Below are positions 24,514 through 33,771 of a stretch of DNA of 46,280 nt, in pieces (position 1 is the stretch's first letter; the number at the start of each line of letters is the position of its first letter). A program made the translations under genes and the position numbers. The DNA lies in assembly GCA_024276575.1 (NCBI GenBank), contig JAJRWY010000035.1, positions 1 to 46,280 on the forward strand, written 5' to 3'. Source of the stretch: Candidatus Binatota bacterium. Its GTDB lineage: Bacteria; Desulfobacterota; Binatia; UBA1149; CAITLU01. The notes below the pieces were generated by a model. The model made no database searches, was not told the DNA's origin, and worked only from the letters and a program-made list of their open reading frames with translations.

Positions 24514-25833
24514 ATGGTGTTTAAATCCGGAAAGTTGCTTGCCGTCGTGATGCTCTCAATGTGTCTGCTTGCACCGTGGCAGGCCCATGCGGCACCGTCG
24601 AGTATTTACCGTATCGTCGTCGACGGTCCGATCACGCCCTCGACACAGGACTTCATAGGGACAGCGATCGACCGGGCCGAAGAAGCTGGGGCCGCTGCGC
24701 TACTGATTGAACTCGATACGCCCGGTGGGCATCTGTTTGCCACCAAGGCTATCGTCAAACGGCTACTGTCGGCTCCACTGCCAGTTTTGGTCTATGTGAG
24801 CCCCGCCGGAGCCGGTGCGATTTCAGCCGGTGTGTTTCTGACCATGGCCGGCCACATCGCTGCGATGGCGCCGGGAACTACCATCGGAGCGGCGCATCCG
24901 GTGGGTGGGCAAGGCGAAGACATTGCGGGCGACATGCGTGAAAAAGTGGAAAACTTCACTGCCTCGTTCGGGGAATCGATCGCCGAGCAGCGTGGCCGCA
25001 ACGTCGAATGGGCCGAGAAAGCCGTGCGTGAGAGCGTTGCCGTTACCGAAGGCGAAGCGGTCGAGTTGAATATCGTTGATTTCGTTGCTGAAGACATTTC
25101 GGAACTGCTCGAGAAATCCGGGGGCCGTGAGGTTAGAGTCGCCGGCAAGACTGTGGCCTTGGACTTTTCGGACGTGTTCGACACTGCGGGTCGCCCGCGT
25201 GTGATCGATTTTGATAAAACTCTGCGGCACCGTGTGCTCGACGTCATCACCCATCCCAACATTGCTTACTTGCTGATGATGGCGGGTATGCTCGGACTCT
25301 ACATCGAGTTTTCCAACCCCGGTGCTATTTTCCCCGGGGTGGCGGGTGCCATCTGCCTGCTACTGGCTCTGCTTGCCGCCCAGGTTCTACCGATCTCTTC
25401 GACCGGTGTTGTGTTGCTGGTCTTGGGCATGGCCTTCTTGCTTGGTGAACTGTTCATGCCGAGTTTTGGAGTACTCGGTTTCGGCGGGTTGGTGGCGATA
25501 ACTTTGGGGTCGCTGTTTCTCTACACCAAGGAATCGGCTTTGGCTGTGGATCGCTCGCTGGTCACCGCTACGGTAGCTATGTTTGCCGCTATCGTGGCTG
25601 CGATTGTGATACTTTTGCTAAAAGATCGCAGGAAGCGTCCATCGTTGGGCATCGAGGGCTTAGTGGGGGAAGTGGGAAAAAGTGTCAGCACGGTGCATGA
25701 GAGCGGTAAAGTTAAACTGCATGGAGAACTGTGGAACGCCTGTAGTGACGAGTCCATAGAGAGTGGGCGCAGGGTTAAGGTGCTTTCCGTGGACGGCCTG
25801 CGGGTAAAGGTCAAAGAAGAAGACAGGGAGTAG
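24514..25833 (+). CDS. NfeD-type membrane serine protease (ClpP-class)
   Basis: The 439-residue protein has a signal peptide (cleavage near AHA-AP), a ClpP-like protease domain with S104 in AGAISAGVF and K144 in MREKVEN forming the Ser-Lys dyad, several membrane helices at ~245-375, and a C-terminal NfeD OB-fold. DTPGG and GTTIGAAHPVGG are family landmarks. It pairs with the slipin gene 4 bases downstream, as in archaeal PH1510-PH1511, where the protease cleaves the stomatin homologue. ATG 24514 is chosen because the signal peptide starts there. Confidence 0.9.
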   Translation: MVFKSGKLLAVVMLSMCLLAPWQAHAAPSSIYRIVVDGPITPSTQDFIGTAIDRAEEAGAAALLIELDTPGGHLFATKAIVKRLLSAPLPVLVYVSPAGAGAISAGVFLTMAGHIAAMAPGTTIGAAHPVGGQGEDIAGDMREKVENFTASFGESIAEQRGRNVEWAEKAVRESVAVTEGEAVELNIVDFVAEDISELLEKSGGREVRVAGKTVALDFSDVFDTAGRPRVIDFDKTLRHRVLDVITHPNIAYLLMMAGMLGLYIEFSNPGAIFPGVAGAICLLLALLAAQVLPISSTGVVLLVLGMAFLLGELFMPSFGVLGFGGLVAITLGSLFLYTKESALAVDRSLVTATVAMFAAIVAAIVILLLKDRRKRPSLGIEGLVGEVGKSVSTVHESGKVKLHGELWNACSDESIESGRRVKVLSVDGLRVKVKEEDRE

Positions 25834-25837
25834 GACA

Positions 25838-26662
25838 ATGGTCGGAATCTATGTGATCGCTACAATCATCGCTTTGGTCGCAAGCGGGCTCAAAATCATG
25901 AAAGAGTACGAGCGTGCCGTCGTCTTCCGCTTGGGACGGCTGGTCGCGTACCGTGGACCGGGCATCGCCTACGTGATCCCGGGTATCGAGAAGATGATCC
26001 GTATTGATCTTCGCACCATCACCATGGACGTACCCACCCAGGACGTGATCACGCGCGACAACGTCTCGGTGAAAGTCAATGCGGGGTTGTATTTCCGTGT
26101 CCTTGATCCCAGCAAAGCGGTGGTGGAGGTCGAGAACTACCTCTATGCGACTTCACAGCTTGCGCAGACCACCTTGCGAAGCGTTTGCGGGCAAGCCGAA
26201 CTCGACGAGTTACTCGCCGACCGTGATCGGATAAACCATAAAATTCAAAACATTCTTGACGAGCAGACAGATCCTTGGGGTATCAAGGTGGTGTCCGTGG
26301 AGGTCAAACACATCGACCTTCCGCAAGAGATGCAGCGCGCCATGGCACGCCAGGCTGAAGCGGAACGTGATCGTCGTGCCAAGGTCATAAACGCGGAGGG
26401 CGAGTTCCAGGCCTCGGCCCGCCTTTCGGATGCGGCCAGGACCATGGCTGACCACCCGATAGCGGTACAGTTGCGCTTCTTGCAGACCCTGGGCGAACTG
26501 GCCTCGGAGCACAGTTCCACGGTTATTATTCCGGTTCCCATCGATTTGATCTCTCCGCTGATCAGGGCGAACGAGAGGCAGCGCGACTCAGCGACGGATG
26601 AAGCGACGCAAGCAGCGGTGCAGGCGGCGGTACAGGCGGCGACCGAAGATACGGATTCCTGA
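25838..26662 (+). CDS. Slipin/stomatin-like SPFH-domain membrane protein
   Basis: The 274-residue protein has one N-terminal membrane segment, then an SPFH domain: EYERAVVFRLGRLV, GPGIAYVIPGIEKM, TMDVPTQDVITRDNVSVKV and the helical MARQAEAERDRRAKVINAEGE. The tail is Ala/Gln-rich. Stomatins oligomerise at the inner membrane and scaffold lipid microdomains. The gene directly follows the NfeD protease and precedes queA by 6 bases. Its partner relationship with NfeD is well established for the family. Confidence 0.92.
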   Translation: MVGIYVIATIIALVASGLKIMKEYERAVVFRLGRLVAYRGPGIAYVIPGIEKMIRIDLRTITMDVPTQDVITRDNVSVKVNAGLYFRVLDPSKAVVEVENYLYATSQLAQTTLRSVCGQAELDELLADRDRINHKIQNILDEQTDPWGIKVVSVEVKHIDLPQEMQRAMARQAEAERDRRAKVINAEGEFQASARLSDAARTMADHPIAVQLRFLQTLGELASEHSSTVIIPVPIDLISPLIRANERQRDSATDEATQAAVQAAVQAATEDTDS

Positions 26663-26668
26663 GCAGCG

Positions 26669-27730
26669 TTGACTGTTACGGATACGGAGAACCCACCCGG
26701 TGCAGGGTGGGGCGGGGCGCTGGACTTCGAGCTTCCCGCCGAGTTGATTGCGCAGGAACCGGCCGCCCGCCGTGAAGGGTCGCGCTTGATGGTGGTCGAT
26801 CGCGCCACAGCTACCATCGAACACGCGGCGTTCTCCGACCTATGCTCATGGCTTGGCGGGGAGAGCCTGCTGGTCGCCAACGATAGCCGGGTGTTCGCCG
26901 GCAGGTTGAAGGGCCGCAAGGACAGCGGCGGGCGAATAGAGTTTCTGGTTCTCTCACTCGATGAACGAGACGGTGTTCCAGTCATGTTCAAGGCCGGAAA
27001 GCCGCCTCAGGACGGTTGCGAGGTCCGTTTCAGTTCCGAGGTAAATGCGGTTGTCCGCGGCCCGGTACGGCAAGGCCGTTGCCGGCTCGATTTCGGCAGC
27101 CGTAAACTGCGCGAGGTCTTGGATGAACTCGGCGAAATTCCGTTACCGCCCTACATAAGACGCCCGAAAGGCGCAACGGAACAGGACCGCCAACGCTATC
27201 AGACCGTTTATGCGAAGCAGGAAGGCTCGGTAGCCGCACCCACGGCTGGGTTGCACTTCAGCGCTGCGCTGATGGAGAGTCTCCGGGCCCGTGGAGCAGA
27301 GTTCCGGACTCTGACTCTGCATGTGGGCCCCGGAACCTTTGTCCCGGTCAGGAACGGCATCGATGATCACATAATGGAAGCCGAAAGCTTTTCAGTGCCC
27401 ATCGAGACCGCTCAGGCTGTGGCCGCGGCGCGCAGGCAGGGGCGCCGGGTGGTAGCTGTCGGAACTACCACGGTGCGTGCAATGGAGAGTGCGGTGAAGG
27501 AAGACGGGGGCTTGAGAAGCGGGCCGGGTCTCGCCTCTTTGTTCATAAGGCCGGGTTATCGCTTCCGCATGGTCGATGCGTTGCTCACCAATTTTCACTT
27601 ACCTGGGTCCACATTACTTGCCCTGGTCATGGCTTTCGCGGGCGAGGACTTGCTGCGAGCTGCTTACGACGCAGCCGTGGACCGGCGATATCGTTTCTAT
27701 AGCTACGGCGACGCCATGCTGCTGCTCTGA
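26669..27730 (+). CDS. queA: S-adenosylmethionine:tRNA ribosyltransferase-isomerase
   Basis: The 353-residue enzyme matches QueA: FELPAELIAQEPAARREGSRL, LLVANDSRVFAGRL, AAPTAGLHFS, LHVGPGTFVPV and LLTNFHLPGSTLL. It converts 7-aminomethyl-7-deazaguanine in tRNA to epoxyqueuosine using the ribosyl group of SAM. The start is TTG 26669, adding about 15 residues before the usual N-terminus. It is followed 17 bases later by tgt, which performs the preceding step. Confidence 0.95.
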   Translation: MTVTDTENPPGAGWGGALDFELPAELIAQEPAARREGSRLMVVDRATATIEHAAFSDLCSWLGGESLLVANDSRVFAGRLKGRKDSGGRIEFLVLSLDERDGVPVMFKAGKPPQDGCEVRFSSEVNAVVRGPVRQGRCRLDFGSRKLREVLDELGEIPLPPYIRRPKGATEQDRQRYQTVYAKQEGSVAAPTAGLHFSAALMESLRARGAEFRTLTLHVGPGTFVPVRNGIDDHIMEAESFSVPIETAQAVAAARRQGRRVVAVGTTTVRAMESAVKEDGGLRSGPGLASLFIRPGYRFRMVDALLTNFHLPGSTLLALVMAFAGEDLLRAAYDAAVDRRYRFYSYGDAMLLL

Positions 27731-27747
27731 ACTTTCGGATAGCACCG

Positions 27748-28884
27748 ATGATTGAAATGGAAGTCCTGAGTCAGTGTGCCGGTGGCGGCCGCCGCGGCCG
27801 TCTGCAGACCCTTCACGGGCCGGTAGAAACCCCCGCATTCATGCCTGTGGGCACTTACGGCAGCGTCCGTGGGCTGACCCCGGCGCAACTGCGCGAGGCT
27901 GGAGTCGAGATGCTGCTGGCCAACTCCTACCACCTCGCTTTGCGACCGGGCGCTGAAAATATTAGTAAACTCGGTGGCCTCCACAGCTTCATGGGGTGGG
28001 ACGGGCCTATCTTGACAGACAGCGGCGGCTATCAGCTCTTCAGCCTGGCTTCCAGTGTCAAGATCGCGGAAGAAGGTGCGGTGTTCCGGTCGCATATCGA
28101 CGGAGCGCGTTTTGAGCTTTCGCCGGAATCGTGTGTGCGCGTGCAGCAGTTGCTCGGTGTTGATGTCGGGATGGTTTTCGACGCGGTCAGCGCTGAGCCT
28201 GGAGACCGGGACTCGGCGGCCTCTGCAGCGGCCCGGACCTTGCGCTGGGCGTGTCGTAGCAAAGCCGAGTTCGATCGGAGCGAAACCGAGGCTGCGCAAG
28301 CTTCGAAAACGGCGTTTTTCGCGATAATGCAAGGTGGGCTGTTCGAGGACCTGAGGCGCGAGAATGCCGCTGCGATCGTCGAGTTGGACTTTCCCGGCTA
28401 CGCGGTGGGTGGCTTGTCGGTGGGCGAAGCGCGAGAAGAAACTATGGAAACTGCGGAATTCAGCGTAGCCCTGCTACCCGAGGCAAAAGTCCGCTACATG
28501 ATGGGTATGGGTACACCCACCGATCTCGTGTGTCTGTCCGGCTGGGGTTACGATCTTTTCGATTGCGTCATACCGACTCGCAATGCTCGAAACGGCAGTT
28601 TGTTTACCGCCGCCGGGGCGATTTCGATTCGCAACTCCAGATACGCCGGCGACGATACCGCGGTGGAGGAATCCTGCGGCTGCTATTGCTGCGCGAATTT
28701 TTCCCGGGCCTATCTTCATCATCTGGCCAAGCGCAAGGAGATGCTCGGCGCGACGCTCGCGAGCATCCATAACGTGTATTTTTACCAATCCCTTATGGGA
28801 CGGATTCGCGCAGCGCTCGAGTCGGGCCGTTACGCTGACTTCCGCGCGGAATTTCTCGATCGTTATCAAGGAGTGGAACAGTGA
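27748..28884 (+). CDS. tgt: tRNA-guanine transglycosylase
   Basis: The 378-residue enzyme has D91 in TDSGGYQLFSL, the nucleophile D272 in FDCVIPTRNARNG, and the zinc site CGCYCC with a His about 20 residues on. It exchanges G34 in tRNA for a queuosine precursor. The preQ1-pocket segment reads FDAVSAEP where bacterial enzymes usually have FDECTPYP, so the Cys equivalent to Z. mobilis C158 is Val147, as in eukaryotic queuine-using enzymes. GGLSVGE keeps the bacterial Val (V225). The last bases overlap yajC. Confidence 0.94.
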   Translation: MIEMEVLSQCAGGGRRGRLQTLHGPVETPAFMPVGTYGSVRGLTPAQLREAGVEMLLANSYHLALRPGAENISKLGGLHSFMGWDGPILTDSGGYQLFSLASSVKIAEEGAVFRSHIDGARFELSPESCVRVQQLLGVDVGMVFDAVSAEPGDRDSAASAAARTLRWACRSKAEFDRSETEAAQASKTAFFAIMQGGLFEDLRRENAAAIVELDFPGYAVGGLSVGEAREETMETAEFSVALLPEAKVRYMMGMGTPTDLVCLSGWGYDLFDCVIPTRNARNGSLFTAAGAISIRNSRYAGDDTAVEESCGCYCCANFSRAYLHHLAKRKEMLGATLASIHNVYFYQSLMGRIRAALESGRYADFRAEFLDRYQGVEQ

Positions 28885-29210
28885 GTAGTGAGAACTGGGG
28901 AGAGATCCTCTTTGCGCAGGCTGGGGGAGCGGCGGGTCCGGGTGGCATGACGCAGTTCATACCGCTGTTGATGATACTGGCGGTGTTCTATTTCCTTTTG
29001 ATCAGGCCTCAGCAGAAGCGCGCCAAGGAACATGAGGATTTCGTCAAGGGCCTGAAGCGTAACGACAAAGTCGTTACCAACAGCGGCCTGTTCGGCAAGA
29101 TCGTCGAGGTGCGTGAAAAGGACGTCATGCTGGAAGTGGCTCCAAATGTGAAAGTTCGCTACGAGCGCTCCAAGATCAGCGCTAAGCAAAGCGAGAGCAA
29201 GGAGGGTTGA
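28881..29210 (+). CDS. yajC: Sec translocon accessory protein YajC
   Basis: The 109-residue protein has one membrane helix (FIPLLMILAVFYFLLI) followed by RPQQKRAKEHEDFVKGLKRN and the GLFGKIVEV strand, the full YajC pattern. It joins SecD and SecF in the accessory complex that aids protein export. GTG 28881 overlaps the tgt stop by four bases. Between it and secD the stop and start are two bases apart. Confidence 0.95.
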   Translation: MSSENWGEILFAQAGGAAGPGGMTQFIPLLMILAVFYFLLIRPQQKRAKEHEDFVKGLKRNDKVVTNSGLFGKIVEVREKDVMLEVAPNVKVRYERSKISAKQSESKEG

Positions 29211-29212
29211 GC

Positions 29213-30775
29213 GTGGATCGTGGACTTCTGTGGCGGGGAGTAGCGGTTTTGGCGAGTGTTGTGATCTCGCTGATAGTGCTGGTCCCCAGTGTGGTTGGAG
29301 AACTTCCGAGTTGGTGGAAGGGCGTGCTGCCTTCGGAAGCCATACATCTGGGTTTGGATCTTCGTGGTGGCATCCACATGGTGCTCGAGGTGCAGGTCGA
29401 TCGCGCAGTCGAGAACTCCGTGGACTTGTTGATGGAGCAGATTCGCAGCGAGGCGCGTGAAGAAGAGATCGCGACCAAGGACTGGCGCCGGGAGGGGATG
29501 GACGAGTTCTCTTTCTTGCTGGTCAGCCGCTCGCGGGCCGACAAACTCAAAGACATGCTGATCGATGGATACGGTAACATCGAGCAACTCCCCTCCGACG
29601 ACGGCCGTTGGCACTACCGGTTGCTCGATACCGAGGTGGAGGGCATCCGGGCTTTCGCAGTTGATCAAGCGCTCGAGACCATCCGCAATCGCGTAGACGA
29701 GTTCGGGGTGTCGGAACCGACCATACAACGGACCGGTGCGCACAGTATCCTGGTGCAGCTTCCGGGAGTGCAGGATCCGGAAAGAGCCAAGCGCCTGATC
29801 GGACGGACCGCCCAACTCGAGTTTCGCCTAGTCGCCGACGACCCCAGCGCTCCCGGCGTGAAGATTTTCACCGGAACCGAGGTGGATGGGCTGACCAAGA
29901 TGGAGCGCCAAGTCACCTACCCCCTTGAAAAGACCGTCATCATGACCGGCGAGGTGATCTCGGATGCCCGGCACCGGCCGGGTCAGTTCGGGGATCCACC
30001 TTACGTGTCACTGACGCTCAACGGCCGCGGTGCACGGCTGTTCGAGCGGATCACTGCCGAGAATGTCGGCCGACGCCTTGCCATCATTCTCGACGGTAAG
30101 GTTCAGAGCGCGCCCGTAATACGCGAGCGCATAGGCGGCGGCCGGGCCGTCATTACCGGCAGTTTCAGTCTTGATGAGGCGCGCGACCTCGCCATCGTGC
30201 TGAGGGCAGGGGCACTTCCGGCGCCGGTAGTGATTGCTGAGGAGCGTACAGTCGGCCCTTCGTTAGGCCGTGATTCGATTCAAAGTGGTACGCGTTCCTT
30301 TGTCATCGGCGGCGTGCTCGTTATCGTGTTTATGCTGGCTTACTACCGCTTCGCCGGACTGATCGCCGACTTCGCCCTGGTTTTGAATATCCTGCTGTTG
30401 CTGGCGGTACTGGCCGGCTTTCAGGCTACCCTGACGCTGCCCGGTATCGCGGGTATCGTGCTTACCTTGGGCATGGCCGTGGACGCGAATGTGCTGATAA
30501 ACGAGCGAATTCGTGAGGAACTGAGATCCGGGCAGACAGTGCATGCGGCCATCGACGCCGGCTACAGCCGGGCCTTGCCGGCCATTCTCGACTCGAACGC
30601 CACCACGTTCTTGGCCGGGCTGATCTTGTTTCAGTTCGGCGCAGGGCCGATCAAAGGTTTCGCCTTGACCCTGTGCATCGGCATCGCCAGCACAATCTAT
30701 TCTGCGGTGTTTTGTTCCCGAGTGCTTCACGACCTCACCACGCGGGGCTCGGTGGGAAGCAAGATGAGCATCTAG
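29213..30775 (+). CDS. secD: Protein translocase subunit SecD
   Basis: The 520-residue protein has an N-terminal helix, LGLDLRGGIHMVLEV, the large periplasmic P1 domain (RNRVDEFGVSEPTIQ, VQLPGVQDPERAK), and six helices ending in the SecD/F signature GMAVDANVLINERIREE. It uses the proton gradient to pull exported proteins through SecYEG. GTG 29213 is preferred to TTG 29207 because AAGGAGG lies six bases ahead of it. Confidence 0.95.
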   Translation: MDRGLLWRGVAVLASVVISLIVLVPSVVGELPSWWKGVLPSEAIHLGLDLRGGIHMVLEVQVDRAVENSVDLLMEQIRSEAREEEIATKDWRREGMDEFSFLLVSRSRADKLKDMLIDGYGNIEQLPSDDGRWHYRLLDTEVEGIRAFAVDQALETIRNRVDEFGVSEPTIQRTGAHSILVQLPGVQDPERAKRLIGRTAQLEFRLVADDPSAPGVKIFTGTEVDGLTKMERQVTYPLEKTVIMTGEVISDARHRPGQFGDPPYVSLTLNGRGARLFERITAENVGRRLAIILDGKVQSAPVIRERIGGGRAVITGSFSLDEARDLAIVLRAGALPAPVVIAEERTVGPSLGRDSIQSGTRSFVIGGVLVIVFMLAYYRFAGLIADFALVLNILLLLAVLAGFQATLTLPGIAGIVLTLGMAVDANVLINERIREELRSGQTVHAAIDAGYSRALPAILDSNATTFLAGLILFQFGAGPIKGFALTLCIGIASTIYSAVFCSRVLHDLTTRGSVGSKMSI

Positions 30776-30784
30776 AGATTACTA

Positions 30785-31723
30785 ATGTTTGAGATAGTTA
30801 AACACGACATAAACATCGATTTTATCAGGATTCGCAAAGCTGCGTTTGCCTTGTCGGCCTCGGTTATACTGATCGGAATGGTCTCGCTGTTGCTGCACGG
30901 AGGCCCGAACTACGGCATCGATTTCACCGGCGGTATCATGGTGCATGTGGGCTTTGCCGACGACCCGGGTATCGGCCAGGTACGCAAGGCTGTCGAGTCC
31001 ATGGACATTGGAGAGGTCTCTGTCCAGGAGTTCGGTTCGGACCCCGGAGATTATCTCTTGCGCGTGCCTGCCGGCGAGGAGGAAGTGTCGGGAGGACGGT
31101 CGGCCATGATCAAGACTGCCTTGAGGGAGAGCTTCGGCGACGGTTCATTCGAGGAGAAGCGGACCGAAATCGTAGGGCCCAGGGTGGGTAAGGAGTTGCG
31201 CGAAAGGGGAATCTTGTCGGTACTTTTCGCCACGTTGATGATGGGGTCCTATATCGCCATCCGTTTCGAATTGCGTTTCGGCGTCGGTGCCGGTGTTGCG
31301 CTGTTGCATGATGTATTGATTACCATCGGCGCTTTATCCCTCTACAATGTGGAGGTTAATCTGAGCGTGGTCGCGGCTTTACTGACGGTTGTCGGGTATT
31401 CGGTCAACGATACGGTGGTGGTCTCGGACAGGATCCGCGAAAATCTCAGGCGTTTCCGTAAGGACGACTTGGTTCCTCTTATAAACCGGAGCATTAACGA
31501 AACCTTATCACGTACGGTACTGACCACCGGCACTTCGCTGCTGGTGTTGTTTGCGCTGTTCTTTTTCGGCGGTGGGGTTATTCACAGTTTCGCCTTTACG
31601 CTGATTGTCGGGCTGACCGCGGGGACCTACTCTTCGGTCTTCATTGCCAGCCCCATCGTTGAATCTTGGGACCATTGGATGAAAGAGCGTCACACGAAAA
31701 AGGCGGGAGCCGCAGCGGCATGA
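30785..31723 (+). CDS. secF: Protein translocase subunit SecF
   Basis: The 312-residue protein has GGPNYGIDFTGGIMVHV after its first helix and the SecF signature VVGYSVNDTVVVSDRIREN in the fourth, with six membrane helices in all. It pairs with SecD in the export motor. It begins nine bases after secD. Its TGA (31721-31723) abuts a solo end of the interspersed repeat. Confidence 0.95.
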   Translation: MFEIVKHDINIDFIRIRKAAFALSASVILIGMVSLLLHGGPNYGIDFTGGIMVHVGFADDPGIGQVRKAVESMDIGEVSVQEFGSDPGDYLLRVPAGEEEVSGGRSAMIKTALRESFGDGSFEEKRTEIVGPRVGKELRERGILSVLFATLMMGSYIAIRFELRFGVGAGVALLHDVLITIGALSLYNVEVNLSVVAALLTVVGYSVNDTVVVSDRIRENLRRFRKDDLVPLINRSINETLSRTVLTTGTSLLVLFALFFFGGGVIHSFAFTLIVGLTAGTYSSVFIASPIVESWDHWMKERHTKKAGAAAA

Positions 31724-31761
31724 GGCTCGTAGCAGCAGTTTCATGAATAATGTGCGTTAGG
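31724..31761 (+). repeat. Interspersed repeat, copy D: solo right end
   Basis: Starting directly after the secF stop, GGCTCGTAGC leads into a 24-base end (31738-31761) that is the reverse complement, at 22 of 24 positions, of the left end seen at 46139-46162. It therefore looks like one terminus of an inverted-repeat element with the rest lost. Confidence 0.72.
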
Positions 31762-31855
31762 AGGCGACAGGCGGCGGTTTGCGAAGCGCGGCTATATCGT
31801 CGTATGCTTTGTGTAGCGGAAGGTCGGCCGGAGCTGGAGATTTGTTAGGACTGCG

Positions 31856-32545
31856 ATGGCACACAAGGGGATAACACGCACCAACGGCAATGGTAACGGC
31901 AACGGTAAAGGCAAGGTCCCGCACCGTAGCCGGATATATTCGGACTTGTCCGGGCTTTACGACCATGTATTCACGCGCGTGTTTTCGCGTCGTATCGAGT
32001 ATGTGTTGAGAAACCTGGGGATCCGGCCTGGGGATCGCGGGCTCGAGGTCGGTATCGGCACCGGGCTTTCCCTGGATGCTTACCCGAGCCACTGCCGGGT
32101 TACCGGCATCGACCTATCGGCAGAAATGCTCGAACACGCCGCCAAAAAATACGACCCCCTGCGGCACTCGCATATCGAACTGCGGCAGATGGATGGCATG
32201 AACCTCGAATACGAAGACGCGACCTTCGATTTCGTGACTGCCTTTCACGTGGTCACGGTAGTTCCCGACCCCAAGCGCTTGGTCGACGAAATGACGAGGG
32301 TCTGCAAACCCGATGGCAAGCTGGTGATAATAAACCACTTCAGTAGCCCGCGTCCGGCGGTGCGGACCGTGGTCAATCTGATGGATCCGGTAACGCGAGT
32401 GCTCGGTTGGAGCACTCGCTTGAGTTTGGAAGAGGTGCTCGACGACGAAACGTTGTCTCTGGAGCAGCGCTACAAGACTTCGCCCTGGTCTCTGTTTACC
32501 GTCGTGGAGGCACGCAAAGCGCAGCCGTCCACCGCCGATATCTAG
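31856..32545 (+). CDS. PmtA-like SAM-dependent methyltransferase
   Basis: The 229-residue protein is a class I methyltransferase with motif I LEVGIGTGLSL, acidic loop GIDLSAEMLEHA and LRQMDGMNLEYEDATFD. The opening YDHVFTRVFSRRIEYVL and the spacing match phosphatidylethanolamine N-methyltransferase PmtA, which makes phosphatidylcholine. The N-terminal ~20 residues hold an Asn-Gly repeat. The gene is convergent with the Mla operon, with only five bases between the stops. Lipid substrate is inferred from family resemblance. Confidence 0.8.
   Translation: MAHKGITRTNGNGNGNGKGKVPHRSRIYSDLSGLYDHVFTRVFSRRIEYVLRNLGIRPGDRGLEVGIGTGLSLDAYPSHCRVTGIDLSAEMLEHAAKKYDPLRHSHIELRQMDGMNLEYEDATFDFVTAFHVVTVVPDPKRLVDEMTRVCKPDGKLVIINHFSSPRPAVRTVVNLMDPVTRVLGWSTRLSLEEVLDDETLSLEQRYKTSPWSLFTVVEARKAQPSTADI
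31883..31912 (+). repeat. Hexanucleotide AAYGGY tract encoding Asn-Gly repeat
   Basis: Five six-base units (AACGGC, AATGGT, AACGGC, AACGGT, AAAGGC) encode NGNGNGNGKG near the start of the methyltransferase. Length change would keep the frame. Confidence 0.7.
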
Positions 32546-32550
32546 CCCGG

Positions 32551-33771
32551 CTATTGTCCGGCCATTTCTCCGCCGAGTTCCCTGGTCGATTGACTGGCAG
32601 TGATCCCTGTCCCGCCTTTGGAATCGCCGCGCGGCTTCTCGTCATGCATGCCGGGGATCGGCGCTGCCTGCAGAGGGTCTGTTGCCGCGGGAGCCGGGGG
32701 TTCGGAGGCACCTTCCGGAGGCGTTTCCTGTGAAGGGAACGGCCACAAGAACTTGAGCGGACGTAACAGCAACTTCCAAAAGCCGGCGGTGGCGCCACCG
32801 AAGAAGCCTTCAGTTTGCTTGTAGAGTTCGTCGTCGTAGACGAGTTTGCCTAGCGTGCCTTCGCCCGAGCGGATCTGTTCACTCACATCGGCTGCGTTGG
32901 CCGAGGCGCGTGCCAAGTCACCCACCGCATTCTCGACTTCGCGAGCGAGTTCCTGATCAGTCGCCAGAGTGCGTAAAAGGCCTTGGCCGTGCCGCAATTC
33001 CTCGGCTAGCGCAGCCGCATCCGCACTAGCCGATCGTACTGCGCCGAGGACCTCACGCATGGATTCCTCGTCGGTCAAGAGCACACCGAGAGCCCCGTGT
33101 CCGGCTTGCGCGCTGGCCAGAATATCGTCCAGGCGGCCTGAGGCCGAACGCATGCGCTCGGCCGCTGCTTCAAGGCTCGCCACCGCCCCATGGGTGCGCG
33201 AGAGGAACTCTTTGCCAAACTGTTCATCCTTGACTAGGCGGCCGATCAATCCATCGCCTCTGTTAATGGCGATCAGCAATTCTTTGAGCAGCGCGGTTAC
33301 TTCGATAACATTGGAGACAATGTCTCCGCTGCGATTGAGTATGGCCTCGTAGTCCACCGGTTCGATGGATTTGAGCAAGCCTCCGGGCTCGAGGATCGGC
33401 GAGTCCACGGTTCCGCCGATCAGTTCCACGTACTTGTTTCCGAGCAAGCCATAAGTCTGCAGCCTCCCGACGGTGTCTTCGCGAATGCGTGAAGCGATAG
33501 CCGAAGAAATGCTCAGCGTGACGTCAACATAAGTCGTGTCCGGGTCATCTGGGAAGCGCATTCGTTTGACGGTGCCCACATTGAGCCCGTGCAGGGTTAC
33601 CGGCGCGCTTTCCTGCAATCCGTCGGTTCGTGAGAAACGGATGAGATAAAGGTTGTGGCCTTCCCAAAGCTTCTGTTCCGCGCCGATAACGAGGATCCCG
33701 GCCGCTGCGACCGAAATGGCGATCAGCGCTACGACGCCGACCCAGAAAGACTTTGCCGCGGTGCTTTTCAC
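32551..33771 (-). CDS. mlaD: MlaD-type MCE-domain lipid transport protein
   Basis: The 406-residue protein has one N-terminal membrane helix (FWVGVVALIAISVAAAGILVI) and an MCE domain at ~38-115 (RTDGLQESAPVTLHGLNVG, YGLLGNKYVELIGG). A long helical region with repeated RSA-, GEGTLGKLV- and QGLL-type motifs follows. It is twice the length of E. coli MlaD. MCE rings bridge the ABC transporter and the periplasmic lipid path. It is third in the E-F-D operon and overlaps mlaF by four bases. Confidence 0.88.
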   Translation of the reverse strand: MKSTAAKSFWVGVVALIAISVAAAGILVIGAEQKLWEGHNLYLIRFSRTDGLQESAPVTLHGLNVGTVKRMRFPDDPDTTYVDVTLSISSAIASRIREDTVGRLQTYGLLGNKYVELIGGTVDSPILEPGGLLKSIEPVDYEAILNRSGDIVSNVIEVTALLKELLIAINRGDGLIGRLVKDEQFGKEFLSRTHGAVASLEAAAERMRSASGRLDDILASAQAGHGALGVLLTDEESMREVLGAVRSASADAAALAEELRHGQGLLRTLATDQELAREVENAVGDLARASANAADVSEQIRSGEGTLGKLVYDDELYKQTEGFFGGATAGFWKLLLRPLKFLWPFPSQETPPEGASEPPAPAATDPLQAAPIPGMHDEKPRGDSKGGTGITASQSTRELGGEMAGQ

